A stretch of DNA of 64,000 nucleotides. It comes from Cyrtodaria siliqua. Lineage: Eukaryota > Mollusca > Bivalvia > Adapedonta > Hiatellidae. Location of the stretch: assembly GCA_037043455.1 (NCBI GenBank), contig JAWPHD010001129.1:62001-126000 (forward strand). Reading direction: 5' to 3'. Of the stretch, positions 1 to 13,300 are shown piece by piece. How positions within the stretch are numbered: position 1 is the first letter of the stretch; each line of letters opens with the position of its first letter. The notes under the pieces were generated by a model. It was not told the DNA's origin. It worked only from the letters and a program-made list of their open reading frames with translations, and did no database searches. The translations under genes were made by a program, and so were the position numbers.

Positions 1-125
1 TTAAATTGCTTTTATATTTGGAAAGAAGATCAGGGTTACTATAATAAAATAAAATAAAAGTTTATGGTAACGGTAACCCTGATGGAGTAGCTTTTTACTG
101 AAACACATTTTAGTGTAATACTGCT
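1..125 (-). pseudogene. Retroelement RT C-terminal tail, cut by window edge
   Basis: On the - strand this stretch encodes a segment with the motif KKLLHQGYRYHKL, which matches the tail of the RT element at 26387-27010 (KKLLNQGYRYHKL there). The DNA of 1-115 is clearly related to 26649-26770. The reading frame degenerates beyond the motif and homology stops near base 125. The rest of the element, towards its 3' end, would lie outside the window to the left. It is a dead fragment. Confidence 0.7.
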
Positions 126-480
126 TTCCGACGTATAATCCAAACGGACCTAAAATCCGGACACCTTTATTATTTTCGTTATAGCTGGTATTTCTAACTT
201 GAATTACACTGAGTATGTCAGCAAAATTATAAATGACTTTATACAAGAAGAAAAAAAAAACGAAAAACTCAAATTGATATTTTAAAAGTGTGCCCAAAAG
301 ACATGAGTGTTGTCACACATGGCTGTAATTTAGTGGGAAACAAGAAAACACGGGTATCTATTCTACACAGCGTTTCAAAGAAAATTCTATAGTAGAAATA
401 GGATTAACATGTTTGTTATCGTATCTAGCCGTAAAATGTCCGCGATCTTTTCATCCCGGTGTCATGTCTTTGAAACGTGT
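126..480. other. Unassigned AT-rich intergenic DNA
   Basis: I see no gene, RNA or clear repeat here; open frames are short and lack protein-like composition. Confidence 0.5.
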
Positions 481-1290
481 CAATAAGCATTCATTCTTTA
501 CAAGACAAGGTTTAAAGAAAGGAAAGCCCCTCACCCACCCAACCACCAAGCCACGCAATAGTTTGTGCCTGTGAACCTGTAACAAAAGTCGTTTAGTAGA
601 CCGAGCTCGTGTATTTGCTCGTCGAATATTTATTAAATTTACACACCACCTAATCTCAAAATCTGGTTCCTTATCTGACTGAATAACTCCGTTTTCAACA
701 GATAGGAAACATTTTATTCAAAACCTACCAGATATTCATTTTTGTTTGCAACTATGATCCTTTCAATAGTAAACATTTTCAGCAAACAATGACGTTGAAC
801 AACGCAATAATCCCACAATTTTAAGAGAAAATAAATCAAAAATAATACTATTTTTTATACTTAGAACAGTTGTTTTTTTTCATATAAAAGTTCTTATTTT
901 GAAAATAAAGAAACATTTTACTATTCATTATAAATCTTTTGAAAACATGACCTTGAGAAGTTAGAAGGAACAGTTCAGATGTCACATGACAATATGGTTA
1001 TTTAACCCCTATCATTTGGTTATTTATGAAGTTTCCTATCTGGTTGTTATTAGGCCTTGTATAGTAGCAATCGTCTTTTTAAGGACAATATGATAGCGTT
1101 ATTGGTAGTTGTTACAAACGATACGTGTGTTCCAGCTAGTAAATAATGAAGGTTATTTAGGGCTGCTCCTCCGATTGTCTGAGGATACATCCATATCTTT
1201 TTTGTTCGAAGTGATATTTTTTTAAATAATCTTCCGACCGACCCTATTTTTAATGCTTCGACCCTAAACTGTTTGACCTTCCATTCTCCC
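480..1290. repeat. Dispersed repeat, copy 1, containing a MITE-like block
   Basis: This stretch is a diverged copy of 21880-22525. Shared blocks include the C-rich run followed by the 'ccaccaagccacgcaa' segment, the 'agtagaccgag' segment and the 'gaccctatttttaatgcttcgaccc' end. Copy 1 holds about 200 bp (about 1026-1224) that copy 2 lacks. Within it, 697-1055 behaves like a MITE: a partial left inverted end at 697-710 and a full right end at 1031-1055. Confidence 0.7.
697..1055. mobile_element. MITE-like element with terminal inverted repeats (left end partly lost)
   Basis: The right end (1031-1055) is the reverse complement of the left end preserved at 22091-22116 in the second copy (CCTAATAACAA then CAGATAGGAAAC). 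Here the left end retains only its inner 14 bases. No coding capacity is seen. Length is about 359 bp, compatible with a non-autonomous DNA transposon. Confidence 0.5.
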
Positions 1291-1339
1291 ACGCCACGCC
1301 ACCCCGCACCCCCACCCCACCCAACCCCATACACACAGA

Positions 1340-3390
1340 CACGTTTTACTTCTTTTGTCTTTAAGTGTTTTAAGATGTATAAAGGACCACCCGTATTATA
1401 TCGTAATAGTATTAAGGATCAATTAAAAATCCTATCTACCTAGGCTAATCCTAATCCAACCTAACTTTTGATTTAGGACATACATAAAAATACTTCCTCT
1501 CATTGCCCTCGATCATTCTGTGAAGTTTCATTGCAGGTTATGCTCCGGACAAAAAAGCTAAGTATGAAATGACCAAGGTCAATAACTCTAAGTTGAATGA
1601 AGACAGATTTACGGTTCCTGCACTCTGCACGCATTTCCTCTCATTTCCCTCTATAATTTTTTGAAGATTCATTGTAGTCCCATCAGTACTTGTCGTTAGG
1701 GTCAAGTTCAATGCTACTTAAATATAAAAAAAGTGTTCCGGGCCATAATTTGTCAAGAATGAGATATTGATCGAAACATGCTGTGTATGTAGCTTTTACG
1801 GAAAGAAAACTTGGGATTGCATTTGAGGTCACTGGGTTCAAGATCACTCTTCCTAAAATGTAAAAAAGTATAACTTGAATTAGGAATGAGATATTTGGGC
1901 GAAACCTTTACTACTACTTTTATCTCTTGTTTATGTGTGTTGCTTCCAAAGGATCCCCTTTTCAATATTTATTGACATTCACACTAGCGTTTGTTTAGTG
2001 CTGTGTGGCGGCCGTAAAAGGTCGCTTGACTACAAATCAGTATTGTTATTATTTACTGGTTCTTTGGGATCAGCAAGCCCGATCTTTGTGGCTTTAAAGT
2101 AGAATATCGCTTAAGCCGGTGCTAGGAGGTGTGAGAGGTGTTGCACTTCACATTAACTATCATGAACAGACTCAATAAAACCGAGTCTGCTACTTTTATC
2201 TCTTGTTTATGTTTGTTGCTTCCAAAGGATCCCCTTTTCAGTGTTTATTGGTTTATAGGTGGCTTATATGGAATGTAAGCTTGGGATTGCATTTGCGATA
2301 TTTGGGATCAATATCAAGGTCACTGTTACTAACAATTGAGAAATAAAACGTAAACATGATTAATTTTATACTTTCAGTGAAACAGATTTCCTAATGATGG
2401 AAAACTGGTGTTATTGGAATTTACACGTTTCTTGTTTCAAAATAAAACTGAGTAAATATTTCTATCAAGATTCCCGGGTGTGACTTTCATAAGTAAATTG
2501 TGTCAGATTGCATATTTGGCTATGATGCTACTACATCTGCATTGCGTCGTGATACCACTGACTTGATCCGTATGAGGCATGTGTGCTTAGTAATGTTAAC
2601 TATCACTTGCATCATAAAGGACACTGATTTAAGCCATTTTTAAATCAACAAACATTTGAAGTATTTTTGTGTACGTACTTTAACATATACAGTTTTAAAA
2701 TGTTCTGTTTGCAGGGTTGAGAGTGCTTGTCTAATGTCTATAATCGTACCTTGTCGAAGTTTAACTAAAATGAGTATAACTCATGTCACCCAACACATCT
2801 AAAATCGGTGATATTGAGTTTGTGCGTTCATTAACAGTGTTTATTATATAATTACCTAACAGTGATTTATATGAATTTCTCAATGAGCTAATTTTCATAT
2901 AATATAGAAAGACAGAACTCGTTTTTTAACCGAATTACAAGGTGTTTTTGTGACATATTTTCTATATCTCACTAACCATGTTGATTATTCTCTATAAAAT
3001 AAATCTAAATCAAAGATCCAGACCCCTAACATGCCTAGCAGGTCACACTTGATCCGTCTCTATGTCGTACACGCTCTCCTAAATTCCATAACTCTAAATA
3101 TGAAACATGTCCTGATAGCCGACTTTATCTTACTTTTAGAAATACTTATCTCTTTGAAGGAACATTGATAGTGGTACTCAGAGACATCGTGCCCTTAAAT
3201 GTACCTTACCTATGTTTAAATAATCAACAATTAGTTATATGTACAAACTATTTGTTTTAAACCATTAAAGTCAAATAAGTCTTAATTATGATCTAAAATA
3301 TGCAAGTAATCTAGAATAACTAACAGGACCCACGAATTTATTAAAAAATCAAGATTGCAGTATGTCCCTTTAATATCTTTCTATCAGGGA
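1340..3390. other. Intergenic DNA with short dispersed repeats
   Basis: No gene is recognised. Two related units of the 'gaagtttcattg / ataactct' bivalve-type repeat lie at about 1495-1800. A 61-bp direct repeat flanks a 215-bp insert at 1914-2250. The remainder (2260-3390) is AT-rich with no assignable feature. Confidence 0.5.
1914..2250. repeat. Short repeat insert flanked by 61-bp direct repeats
   Basis: About 61 bases at 1914-1974 recur at 2190-2250 with three differences (both contain 'tgcttccaaaggatcccc'). The intervening ~215 bases end in a small hairpin, GACTC..GAGTC, around 2170-2190. The direct repeats are too long for an ordinary target-site duplication, so an internal tandem duplication or a repeat-bounded element is possible. 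Confidence 0.55.
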
Positions 3391-4339
3391 GGCCCTATAT
3401 AAGATTAACCTAACGCCAGATAAAGCAACCTGCACATATGATAACATCATGTTACTTGGCGACTTAAATTATAACGTACTAGAAGAAACTAAATGCCAAC
3501 CACTTAAAATATATGTGATATCTTTGGTTTGGAAAATATTATCCATAATCCAACATGCTTTCCATGTAAAAGTCAACCTACTATTTTAGATATCATTTAA
3601 ACAAGTAATACATCAACTAGTGGTAAAACATGCATTTTTTCTTGTGGTTAATGATGCTCATAATATCATTGCAGTACAATTCAAACTGGAGTCCCAGGTT
3701 AGGAAACCAAAATATTGTAATTATAGAGGTTTTAAGCATTTTGATAATGAATATTTTAATGAGGAACTAAAAACTGAGCAAAATAAATTTTGATAAATGT
3801 GATCTGATGATCTTTATAATAATTTTAGTCAAACTTTTACAAATGTAACAGATGAGCATGCTCCTGTAAGAAGAAAAAAGTCTTACAGAAGCCAGTAAAT
3901 TTTATGAACAAAGTTTTAAAACAAGCTATATACAAAAAGAGAATGCTTTTAAATAAATCCAATGCTAACAAATCCTCAGAGAACTGGGAAAATTTTAGAA
4001 AACAAAGAAATCTGGTTACCAGTCTTAGAAGAAAATCAATAAATAAATACTTTATAGAAAGATGTGTTGGGGGTGTAAATCCAAGGACTTCTGGCCTACT
4101 ATAAAACCTTACCCTACAAATAAAGGTAACCGGACATAAAAAGATACTATATTATGCGAAACCGATAAACTTATTAATGATCAGCAAGAAGTGTATAATG
4201 TTTTTAATGACTTTTTTGTTAATGTTGCTAAAAATATTGGTAATGATACTGTAAACATAGACGAAAGACATCCAATTATTAAGAAAAGAAAAGAAAACAA
4301 TCTTAGCCAGGCACAATTAAATTTTAAAGCAAATACAGA

Positions 4340-4445
4340 TGTTTCGTTTGTCTGTTTGCGTGTTTGTTTTTGTGTTTTGTGGTTGACTGTCGTCCTTGAA
4401 TGCTGCTTTCCCTGTCCGATATTTTTATCCTTTTTTATTGAAAAC
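4340..4445 (+). mobile_element. Insertion of a ~100-bp retroelement 3' tail inside the LINE RT
   Basis: This block is the reverse complement of about 25888-25985 and matches 38800-38880. It interrupts the RT coding sequence between two segments that should be nearly adjacent. It ends at the same 'ccgatNtttttat' terminus as the other copies, which fits a 5'-truncated retroelement insertion with the 3' end to the right. Confidence 0.65.
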
Positions 4446-5299
4446 CAAATAGATAAACTTCAAATTAAAACCGGATATGACAAAAATTCAGCAAAACTAG
4501 TTAATCTAGCTAAACCAATAGTCACAGGACCAGTAACAGCTTTGGTTAACAATTCTTTTCTTCAGTCTTCCCTAATAGTCTAAACTTAGCACAAGTAACA
4601 CCTCTCCATAAAAAGAATAGCACATTAGATAAATGTAATTATAGACCAGTCAGCATATTGCCCGTCCTGTTTAACATTTTTGAAAGATCAATGGACTGCC
4701 AGATAGTTGAATTTTGTTTTTAAGTATTTTATTGTATTTTTATCTGCTTTTAGATCGGGATATTGTTGTCAAACTACCCTTTTAAAGATTATTGAGGACA
4801 GGAAGGAGGCGTCAGATAATAATGAATATAGTGCAGCCATCTTAATGGATCTATCCAAAGCCTTTGACTGTTTACCTCTCGACCTTTTATTATCAAAACT
4901 TTTAAAACTGAAATATTACGAAGTATCAAAAACGCCCTCAACCTAAAGGAAAGCTACCTTACAAATAGAAAACAGTATATCAAAATTGGAACTTTCAATA
5001 GTGATTTCTCGACAAATTATAAAGTGTACAATTGGGATCGCTAGAACATTTTAATATATTCACAAAAGAAGTCTCTTTAATTATGCCGACGATAATACCC
5101 TCACACATTCTGACCAACATATTGAAAATGTAATTCAGGCTCTGGAAAAAGACAGATTATCTCTAATTAATTGACAACAAAATGAAAGCAAATCCTGATA
5201 ATTTTCAAGCAATAGCTATAGGTAAAAAACGAATCAAGCAAACATTTAATTTATGTAACATCCATATTGACTGTGAAAATGAGGTAACACTTTTAGGAG

Positions 5300-6017
5300 T
5301 AGCTACTGACTTAAAATTAAATTTTAACACTCATATTTCAAACATCTGCAAAAAGGCATCCAGACAAATAAATGTACTTAAAATAATTAGAAAATATTTG
5401 TGTAAACTAGGCAAATTTAATATATATTATTCCTTTATAGTGTAAAATTTCAATATTTGTCCATTATCGGGGAATTTCAACGAATGTGATGGCATAGAAA
5501 AATATATATGTCACCACGCTTACTTTTAAGTAAAAAAGCGATAACATGTAAAAATCCTCCCAATTTTGTAGTCGCCGCGTGGTACCCCTTACGTGCATTA
5601 CGTTTATAAATCATTGTGCTTCCAAATGATGTGATTTTTTGAACTTTTGACTAAATTCTAGTACATTTCCCGTACGAAAACGGTAAAATTCGTCGTAAAA
5701 ATAGGCACCACCAGAGGGCGCTATTTAGGAATCCGATGTTTATTTAAAGAAATTTAAAATTAGTACTGATGGAAAGCAGAAACAATAACCTACATATAGG
5801 GAAAACATTGTCACAATATACGCGATTTTGATTATTCCCGAGTAACGCCGTCAGCTACCTTAAATTAAATTTTAACACTCATATTTCAAACATCTGCAAA
5901 AAGGCATCCAGACAAATAAATGTACTTAAAATAATTAGAAAAGATTTGTGTAAACTAGGCAAATTTAATATATATTATTCCTTTATAGTGTAAAATTTCA
6001 ATATTTGTCCATTATCA
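5300..6017 (+). repeat. 165-bp LINE segment duplicated around ~380 bp of unrelated DNA
   Basis: Bases 5300-5468 and 5852-6016 are almost identical LINE sequence. Between them lie 5469-5851, which are not LINE-related. The LINE reading resumes correctly only after the second copy, at 6017. Confidence 0.75.
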
Positions 6018-6599
6018 TGGCACTTTTGTGGTGAACTAAAAACTAAGAAAGTTAACAAAATAAAAGAAAGAGCACTCCGGTTCATCTATTATGATTATAA
6101 ATATATTTATGATACTTTATTAATCGAGTCAAAATTACCTATATTGAAAGTTAGAAGAATACGAACCTTGGCAATTGAAACTTTTAAAATTCTAATTAAT
6201 CAAAGTCCATTATATCTTCAAGATTTAATAACAATTAAGAATAACCCTTACTCTTTTAGGTATACTAACACTGCAGTCGTTCCACAGGTAAGGACAACAA
6301 ACCGTGGCATCAACTCGTTCCGTTACGGGGTTGCCAAACTCTGGAACTCGATGCCTCAACACTTCCGTGATGAATCAAATTACAATCAGTTTCGGAGTCT
6401 GGTCGTCTCCTGGAGCGGGACGAGTTGCCGCTGTAACTGCTGAATCTGAACATGAATCTGTACAGCTTTACTTGTATAGTGCTCTGTTCCAGATTCAATG
6501 TGTCCTCATTTTTAAATGTCATGTTTTAAGCATACAGATGGAGTCAATCAGTTCATTTCATATCTGATATGAGGTGATAAGTGTCTTAGCACATTTTTA

Positions 6600-7190
6600 A
6601 TCGTCGGTTTTTGCTATACGTTGCCTTTCAGTGTTTTACTTTCGCGATTTTAATTAACTTTTAACAGCCAGTACCTTGGATTTATCTTCCAAATTTATCT
6701 CAGCTAGTCTCTGTAGGATTGAATCCATCTGTATGTCTTTTATCTGTGAATATGTACAAATGCCTCTGTAACTGTATTTTCCCTTTATGTTATACCTTTT
6801 CTATGACTAAGTGTGAGTATGCTTTGAGTGCAAAAGTTTCTAGCCATTGTTAATTTTTAATATTCATGCCAATTTATTTGTTTATCATTTAATAGTTTAT
6901 CAGCTTTATATGTGTAACCATTTATGTGCTATTGTGTCCGCTACAATGTTTTATTGTCATGTTTATTATTAGTTTATTATTACCCTTCAGCCTCTTCATA
7001 TCGAGGAAATTGCATGGAGTGTAATTGCTGATGTTATTTTCAATATTCTAATTGTGCATGCCAATTTTTTTTTTTTTTATCAAATATCATTTTAAATGTG
7101 TATCTTTTATCTGTATCTGTGTGTATCTTGTCATGCCAACTTGTCGTCGACGTCTATGGTACATATACAAGACACATATCGTATTTGTTC
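6600..7190. other. LINE 3' flank and presumed upstream region of the C4-like gene
   Basis: AT-rich, with a poly-T run near 7065. I cannot pick out a convincing TATA box or initiator. A possible splice acceptor (ttcttcag) ends at 7195, just before the first ATG, so a non-coding 5' exon upstream is possible. Confidence 0.35.
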
Positions 7191-7217
7191 TTCAGCATGT
7201 ACGAGTGCAATTTAACA

Positions 7218-7341
7218 ATGGTTGTATGTGGTCTCATCGCGGTCTTCGTTGTCATGACAATGCCTTCAGCCTCCCTAGAGGTTGACGAAGACATGGTCCG
7301 ACTCTGGATAAGAGATGAAATCGGAAAAAACGGAAACTTTG
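7218..7341 (+). CDS. C4-like gene, exon 1 (signal peptide)
   Basis: Encodes the signal peptide and an acidic, helical stretch (EVDEDMVRLWIRDEIGK). The donor is G|GTAGGT at 7341/7342, phase 1. I prefer ATG 7218 because the hydrophobic core follows at once; ATG 7197 is in frame and would place a Glu and a Cys in the n-region. Confidence 0.8.
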
Positions 7342-10300
7342 GTAGGTTTCATGTTATTTTGTTTTCTGATTGCTTTTTCTACAACTTTTAACCCCACTTA
7401 AAATGTGACAAAACATAATAAACAGCAGTATATTAGTGTTTATTGCGCTTAGAAATAAGTACAGTTTTCTTTGATTTGTTAACGTCTTATACACGTATAT
7501 GTCTGCCAGAGAAGAAGTCCAGACCGTTGGAACTGGTGTGCATTTTGGGCGATCGTAAGGGACACACACAAAAAAAAGAAGTTAGAAGAGTGAATATCCT
7601 CAAAACGAATGACATGAATGTTGTCATCTTCCCAGAAAGTACACATTCTGAATGCGTTTAGCCTCTAAATTGTTTGTTCTATTTTAATAGTAGGTAATAG
7701 CAAATCTGAAAGACTTGTTTTGGACGGCGAAATGGAATTGGTCGCAGAAATTCAACAACTTAAGGCCACTGTGTCCACCCTGCAATCTAGTGGTAGATAT
7801 ATTATGTTAAGTAGCTACCCCGCCAACAACATGCACATTTAACAACAAATGTAAACATTTTCTAAGCTTACTAACCATAAGGTATATATGTAACTTACAA
7901 ATGTTGCAAATCTGAACTCTAAAACTATGATATGACCACCTCAATCGGCCAGGCAAAATCTATCGCCCTATCATGCTTCTAATTTTGAGTTACCAACTGT
8001 AATTCATTTTACGCACAATCAACTGCAGTTATTTTAGGTACCCGTTACTAAATATAGACTTTTAATCTGCATATATGTATTAGTTTATAAGCTCAACACA
8101 TGGACGGAGTTTGAAAGAACGGTTTTTGTGTTGTAAAATTTACCTTTTGTTGGCGGGTGAGCGACTTTAATCTACATTTTGCATTATATAACCAAGATAT
8201 GATTGCATTCCCATATGAGAATCATATGACTGTCATATGTTTCTTATATGAAAGGAACCAAATATAATTCTCATATAAAACCTATCATGTGATATTTATA
8301 TAATAGGAGTTTTTTCATAAAAGCTTAATTTTCGTATGATTCTCATGACATTTGTTGTTTTTTTTTCAACTTTTATGTGATTCTCGTATGATATGTTGCA
8401 TATACGAATCATGTACTGCTAATTTTATATAAGTATCAAAATTGTGGCAACATTGGTAGATATATTATGTTAATCTAGTACTGTAATATGGTTACGACGC
8501 ATTTTCGGGGATTAAAATGTGTCTCCTATAATTCTACATAGTGCTAAATTTGTGGTGAGATTTGTATTGTAAAAATGCATTGTTTGTACTATGATGAGAC
8601 AGAAATAAAGATATATATGTAGTTAACAGACTAAATTTAGCAACAGGGTTTTTTATAAGAAAGTTTTGTTTACAGTAAAGTACCAAGCGTTATAAAGCTG
8701 TTCTGGCAGTGGGAACGCCAGGAACTAATTATTCAGCTTTTTTGATCATTTTGATACTCCGCGACAGGGATTATTTTTTTAGTGTTTGCCGGACTATTTC
8801 ATTAAAAAAAATCACAAAACGCCGCCATTTTCTTTTTGTAAAAACGTCGATTCAGACTGCATTTATCAATTTTACGCGTACCTAGTTTACAGGAGTGAAC
8901 ACTTTTTGTAAAATGTCCGTTTTGGATTACGTCATCAATACGTAGAATGTGTTTACACGTTGGTAAACGTTGAATCCACTGAGTTTTGATAGCGATATCT
9001 GATGCAGGGTGTTCACACTGGGATAAACAATTGGAAGTATACACATGTTAACGTAATGAAGGAAACAGTTGACTGTCTTAGAACTCTGCAGGCAAATAAC
9101 ACGTGAGTTCAAATGTGTACATGTACAACTCTTTTTTTTTGGTTTGTTTATGCAGTGTTTTTCTTGCCAAGCACATCGATGGTGTTAATGTTGACAAACT
9201 GTGTAAATAGTAAACACAACTGGATCAGCCGTGACATTTGTTGATTTCATTGAATTATTCATATGATTCCTCTCTCAGAATCATTCTTGTTTGTATAACA
9301 AGACCTGTAGCCATAGACATGAGGCCCTTCCAGGGGAGTTCCATGTTCCCTTGTTCCCTGACAATACGACCCGGTGATCCCCAAAACGTTTTGCTTTGTC
9401 CCCACAAATATGTTCCCTTGTTCCCCAAAACCGCTGGGAGACCCTTAGCCCTGAAGCCTGTGAAGGCGTACACCTTATGGTATGCCTGTAATGGCCAGTG
9501 TCAAACCCCACATATGCTGCATGGCCATGGGACACAGCAATTCCTAAACCACATCCCTGCCACCCCCTTCTCTACATTTACCTACAGGCAGCTGACGCAT
9601 ACCCTCCCCCATGGACTTTTTACCCTTCTTTGAAGCGGCCTGTAAAAGGCCCATTCCCCACTCTCATTTCTTTTAAAAGCATGCAGACTTCCCCACCTTT
9701 TAAACTTACCTTGGAAATTTCATTCCCCATTTATGTATTCCATCCCCAATTAAGAGCAAAACTGGTAAAAAGACCCTGCTGCCCCCACTACTATCCCCAA
9801 CCCCCTTCCCCTCTCTTCTACGTCCCTCCTGCATATTTTCTCTACAAACCTTACTTAAAATGTGTTCAATGTAATGCTAAATACTGCAACACTTGGTTTT
9901 CAATTAAAAACAAAATATACACTACATCCCAGTTCTATTTTATGTGATTGACTCCGCTAAACTGATCTGTGTACGATGAACAGGGCTTTTTTACCTTATG
10001 TAACAGAGACCTTTAAAAGGCCTCTTTCCCAGTTGAGAACTTAATTGTTTTTGCCCAATTGTGGCAGAAATATTTGCCAATCAGAAAGCAGCATTGTCTC
10101 AGAATTTGAGAAAAAGCATTAATTCTGCAATGTGTTTTTGTCTGTGGAGTCAGTTCCGACTGAGAAACAGTAATTATAATAACTGTTGGCTGAAATATAA
10201 ATAAAGCATAGTATTGTCAAATTTACTTAATTGGTAAAATCTTACATCTTTCCCAAAATGAGAAATAAGCTCGTCTTTTTTCCCCAAAATGGACAGGCCT

Positions 10301-13300
10301 GGACCTCTTCCCAATTTAGTTTTTGCCCAATTGTGGCAGAAATATTTGCCAATCAGAAAGCAGCATTGTCTCAGAATTTGAGAAAAAGCATTAATTCTGC
10401 AATGTGTTTTTGTCTTTGGAGTCAGTTCCGACTGAGAAACAGTAATTATAATAACTGTTGGCTGAAATATAAATAAAGCATAGTATTGTCAAATTTACTT
10501 AATTGGTAAAATCTTACATCTTTCCCAAAATGAGAAATAAGCTCGTCTTTTTTCCCCAAAATGGACAGGCCTGGACCTCTTCCCAATTTTGTGGAAAAAA
10601 GCCCTTATGAACACATTTTCTAAGTAACAGTACATATAGATAAGAATTGAATACATAGATCTATCCAATTATTATTTAATTTCAGCGAAATGTTCAGATC
10701 CAAATGAAATTTGGCAATTGCGTTTATACACTGTCATCATTTTTTCATAGGGAGACATCAGTCTCACAGACATGATGCCTGCATCTTACATATTTTGATC
10801 TGAAATGCGACTCTTGGTTGGATGAGGTGAGGTTGGAGGAGCTCACAAAAACAAGATGGATTTCATAGAGGTTTGTAAGCAGAACTTATTTGTATAGTCG
10901 GGAAGTATTTCACATCAATGCCAAAAAAATAATAAAATAATAATAATTAGATAAATCTAGTTAAAACACCTGGAAACCTTACCATAAAAGGTGGAACTGA
11001 GAGACAGTATTAAAGCATGAAAAGGATCTTAAACAATACAAACGTTCTCAGTATTAAAAAAACAAAACATTTGGTAATCTTTTTCAGTAAATTTTATATT
11101 GACTAAAACCGAATTAAATATACAGGTCTGTGTTTACTGTATTAAACCAGACTCCCTTAATACACTGCTGACTCCTCTTTGTATTGGGAATAAAATAATA
11201 ATCAGTTATTCTGAGGTTAAAAAATAATATAATCTGTTTTAATATGTTTAAGCCTGCAGCCAGTCAGATTTTTCTTTATTTAATGTTCTTGTGGTCTAAA
11301 TATAATTCATTGAGTAAAAAAATGAATAAGTGAATATTTGATACCAAATAAATATACTGGCTCACTTTTATTGACAATGATATGTAAACACAGGTTTAAT
11401 TTTTATTTTATTTGGCCTGTATAGGTTCTATATAAAATACATATTTTGTATATTATTAAAAGTGATCAAGTTTTAGTATTTCATGTACAGCAGATATTTA
11501 AGTTGTAATACTCAGTGTTTGCATTTTCTTTATTTTTCAGACAAGATGCTGCCATTTTCACAACACAAGGTTACGGTATACAACTGTAATGGATCCAAGT
11601 ATTGAACAATAAATTGAATGGATTATCTTGAACTACATCTACAGTTCTTGTTCTCAACACTAATCGACACTCAAGTTTTTCACAAGGATCTGTGCATGCT
11701 GGTTTCCTCCCACATGCATTTAGCGCTGTCATCCATGCCAATGAGAGTGATATGAAAAGTAGTTTTGCTTATTTAATACTCAATAAAAAAACAATCATCA
11801 TTCCATTTGAGACGTTGAAGTACACAGTTGTATTGAACTGACTGTTACGTGTACATATAACGGAGAATGCATGTTGATGCTGAACTATGTTCGAAACCTG
11901 TGACACAACTTTAAAAAAAATAGCACAGGGTTGTAGCTTGTTTTATTAACTTATTAATTATGGACCTTATAGGGACACACAGCAATCTTGATTTGTTGAA
12001 ACGCTAACAACTCGCAGCGTCCCAGTTTTTCTACATAATTCACATTTTTGCAATCATTAATACTAGAATAGTGCAAAGCTAATAGTTATCATTATATTAC
12101 TAAACTGTTGATAATATTGCACCAATAATTTATACATTTCACTCACAGCCATTAGGCCAAATAAAATTTTACCTGTATTTACTGTACCATTGCTGAAAAA
12201 ATTAGGGTAGGTAGGTAGGCATTTTATTTTATTTTATTTTCTTATTTTATTTTTTGGCGAAGTTACATTTAAGGTGGTGATGAACTTTGATGAATGGGAA
12301 AATGGGGTATTTTAAAAACTACAATAGATAACAATATGAAATTGTGTATGTTTTATTGTTTCCCAAAAGGCCTGGTAACAACTGACTCTTTTCCCAAACA
12401 CTTGCAATTATTACAAAGGGGTAAAACAGTTTTAAATGTTTTCCGCAACACCGAAAGAGGGTCAGCTCCAACAGCAATAAGTACATTAGTCGGCTGGGAT
12501 CAGTCCAGCTCCACACAGTGAGATCTCCAGTGGGGCCTGACATGTTATGAGTGACTTGACTTCCATACTCTTCCAGAATACCGGTGTATGACCGTCAGGA
12601 AGGATGGGGGACCCACAGGTGTAGTCAAATTTTGCGGTTGACATACATGTAACGAAGAGCAGTTCTTGCCTCCCAGACAGCTGAAAAAATATTCAAAGTT
12701 ATAATGTCAAATGTTAATTGACCATTTGAATAGTTTTGTAAAAGTGTTGACTTACATGTATATTATTTCTCTAACATCCGAAAGTAATAAATATTTATAA
12801 ATTTCTCATGTAAGTTATTATGAGCCTATATTGAGGTTGAGTTCAGAAAATTATTATGGAACGGCATACTTCTTCAAGAAGTTATAATGCAGTAGTAGTC
12901 GATGCCAATGCTTAGTGCTGAGAAGCAAGTAAACATATGCACATTAATATTACTGTTTTAGAAACAACCTTACGACAGGTGGCCTGGAACTCGGGGCATT
13001 TACCGACCTATTTGTGGTACTTGTCAAACAATTCAACAATCGATTCTTTATGGAGAGTGCACGCCATAACATTAGAGCTTCCATGTGCTGACATTTTTGA
13101 AACTGTACAGCCAAATCAGCACTGGGAGACCCCATTTTGACTGTTTTATACCAGTCCTTTGCACAGTTTACCGTGAAATTCACACGCTTTCGAAACCGCA
13201 CCGCGAAATTGAAAATTGCACCGTGATCTCATGAACATTATTATTTTTTCAACATTTTTTTTTCAATATTTTTTTCTTTTTTTAATTTTTTTTTTTTTTT

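Larger units (their letters stand above)
3390..6600 (+). pseudogene. Degenerate LINE (non-LTR retrotransposon), endonuclease plus RT
   Basis: Translating the three forward frames in succession gives a 5'-truncated LINE. The C-terminal part of the APE-type endonuclease starts near 3395 (motif LLGDLNYNV). An RT N-terminal region follows at 4100-4560, then RT motifs RPVSILPVL (about 4645), MDLSKAFDC (about 4845) and YADD (about 5083), and the C-terminal thumb and tail at 5180-5470 and 6018-6440, ending in a Cys-rich TSCRCNC. Numerous frameshifts and stops break it. Two interruptions are visible: a ~100-bp retroelement tail at about 4340-4445, and a duplicated 5300-5468 segment with ~380 foreign bases at 5469-6017. 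The type is Jockey/CR1-like; the exact clade is uncertain. Confidence 0.85.

Noticed and set aside
1050..1334. 94-codon - strand frame
   Set aside because: Spans the MITE end and a G/C-rich low-complexity stretch of a dispersed repeat.
9238..9947. Two overlapping open frames of 131 and 149 codons
   Set aside because: C/T-rich low-complexity repeat, open on both strands, no domain.
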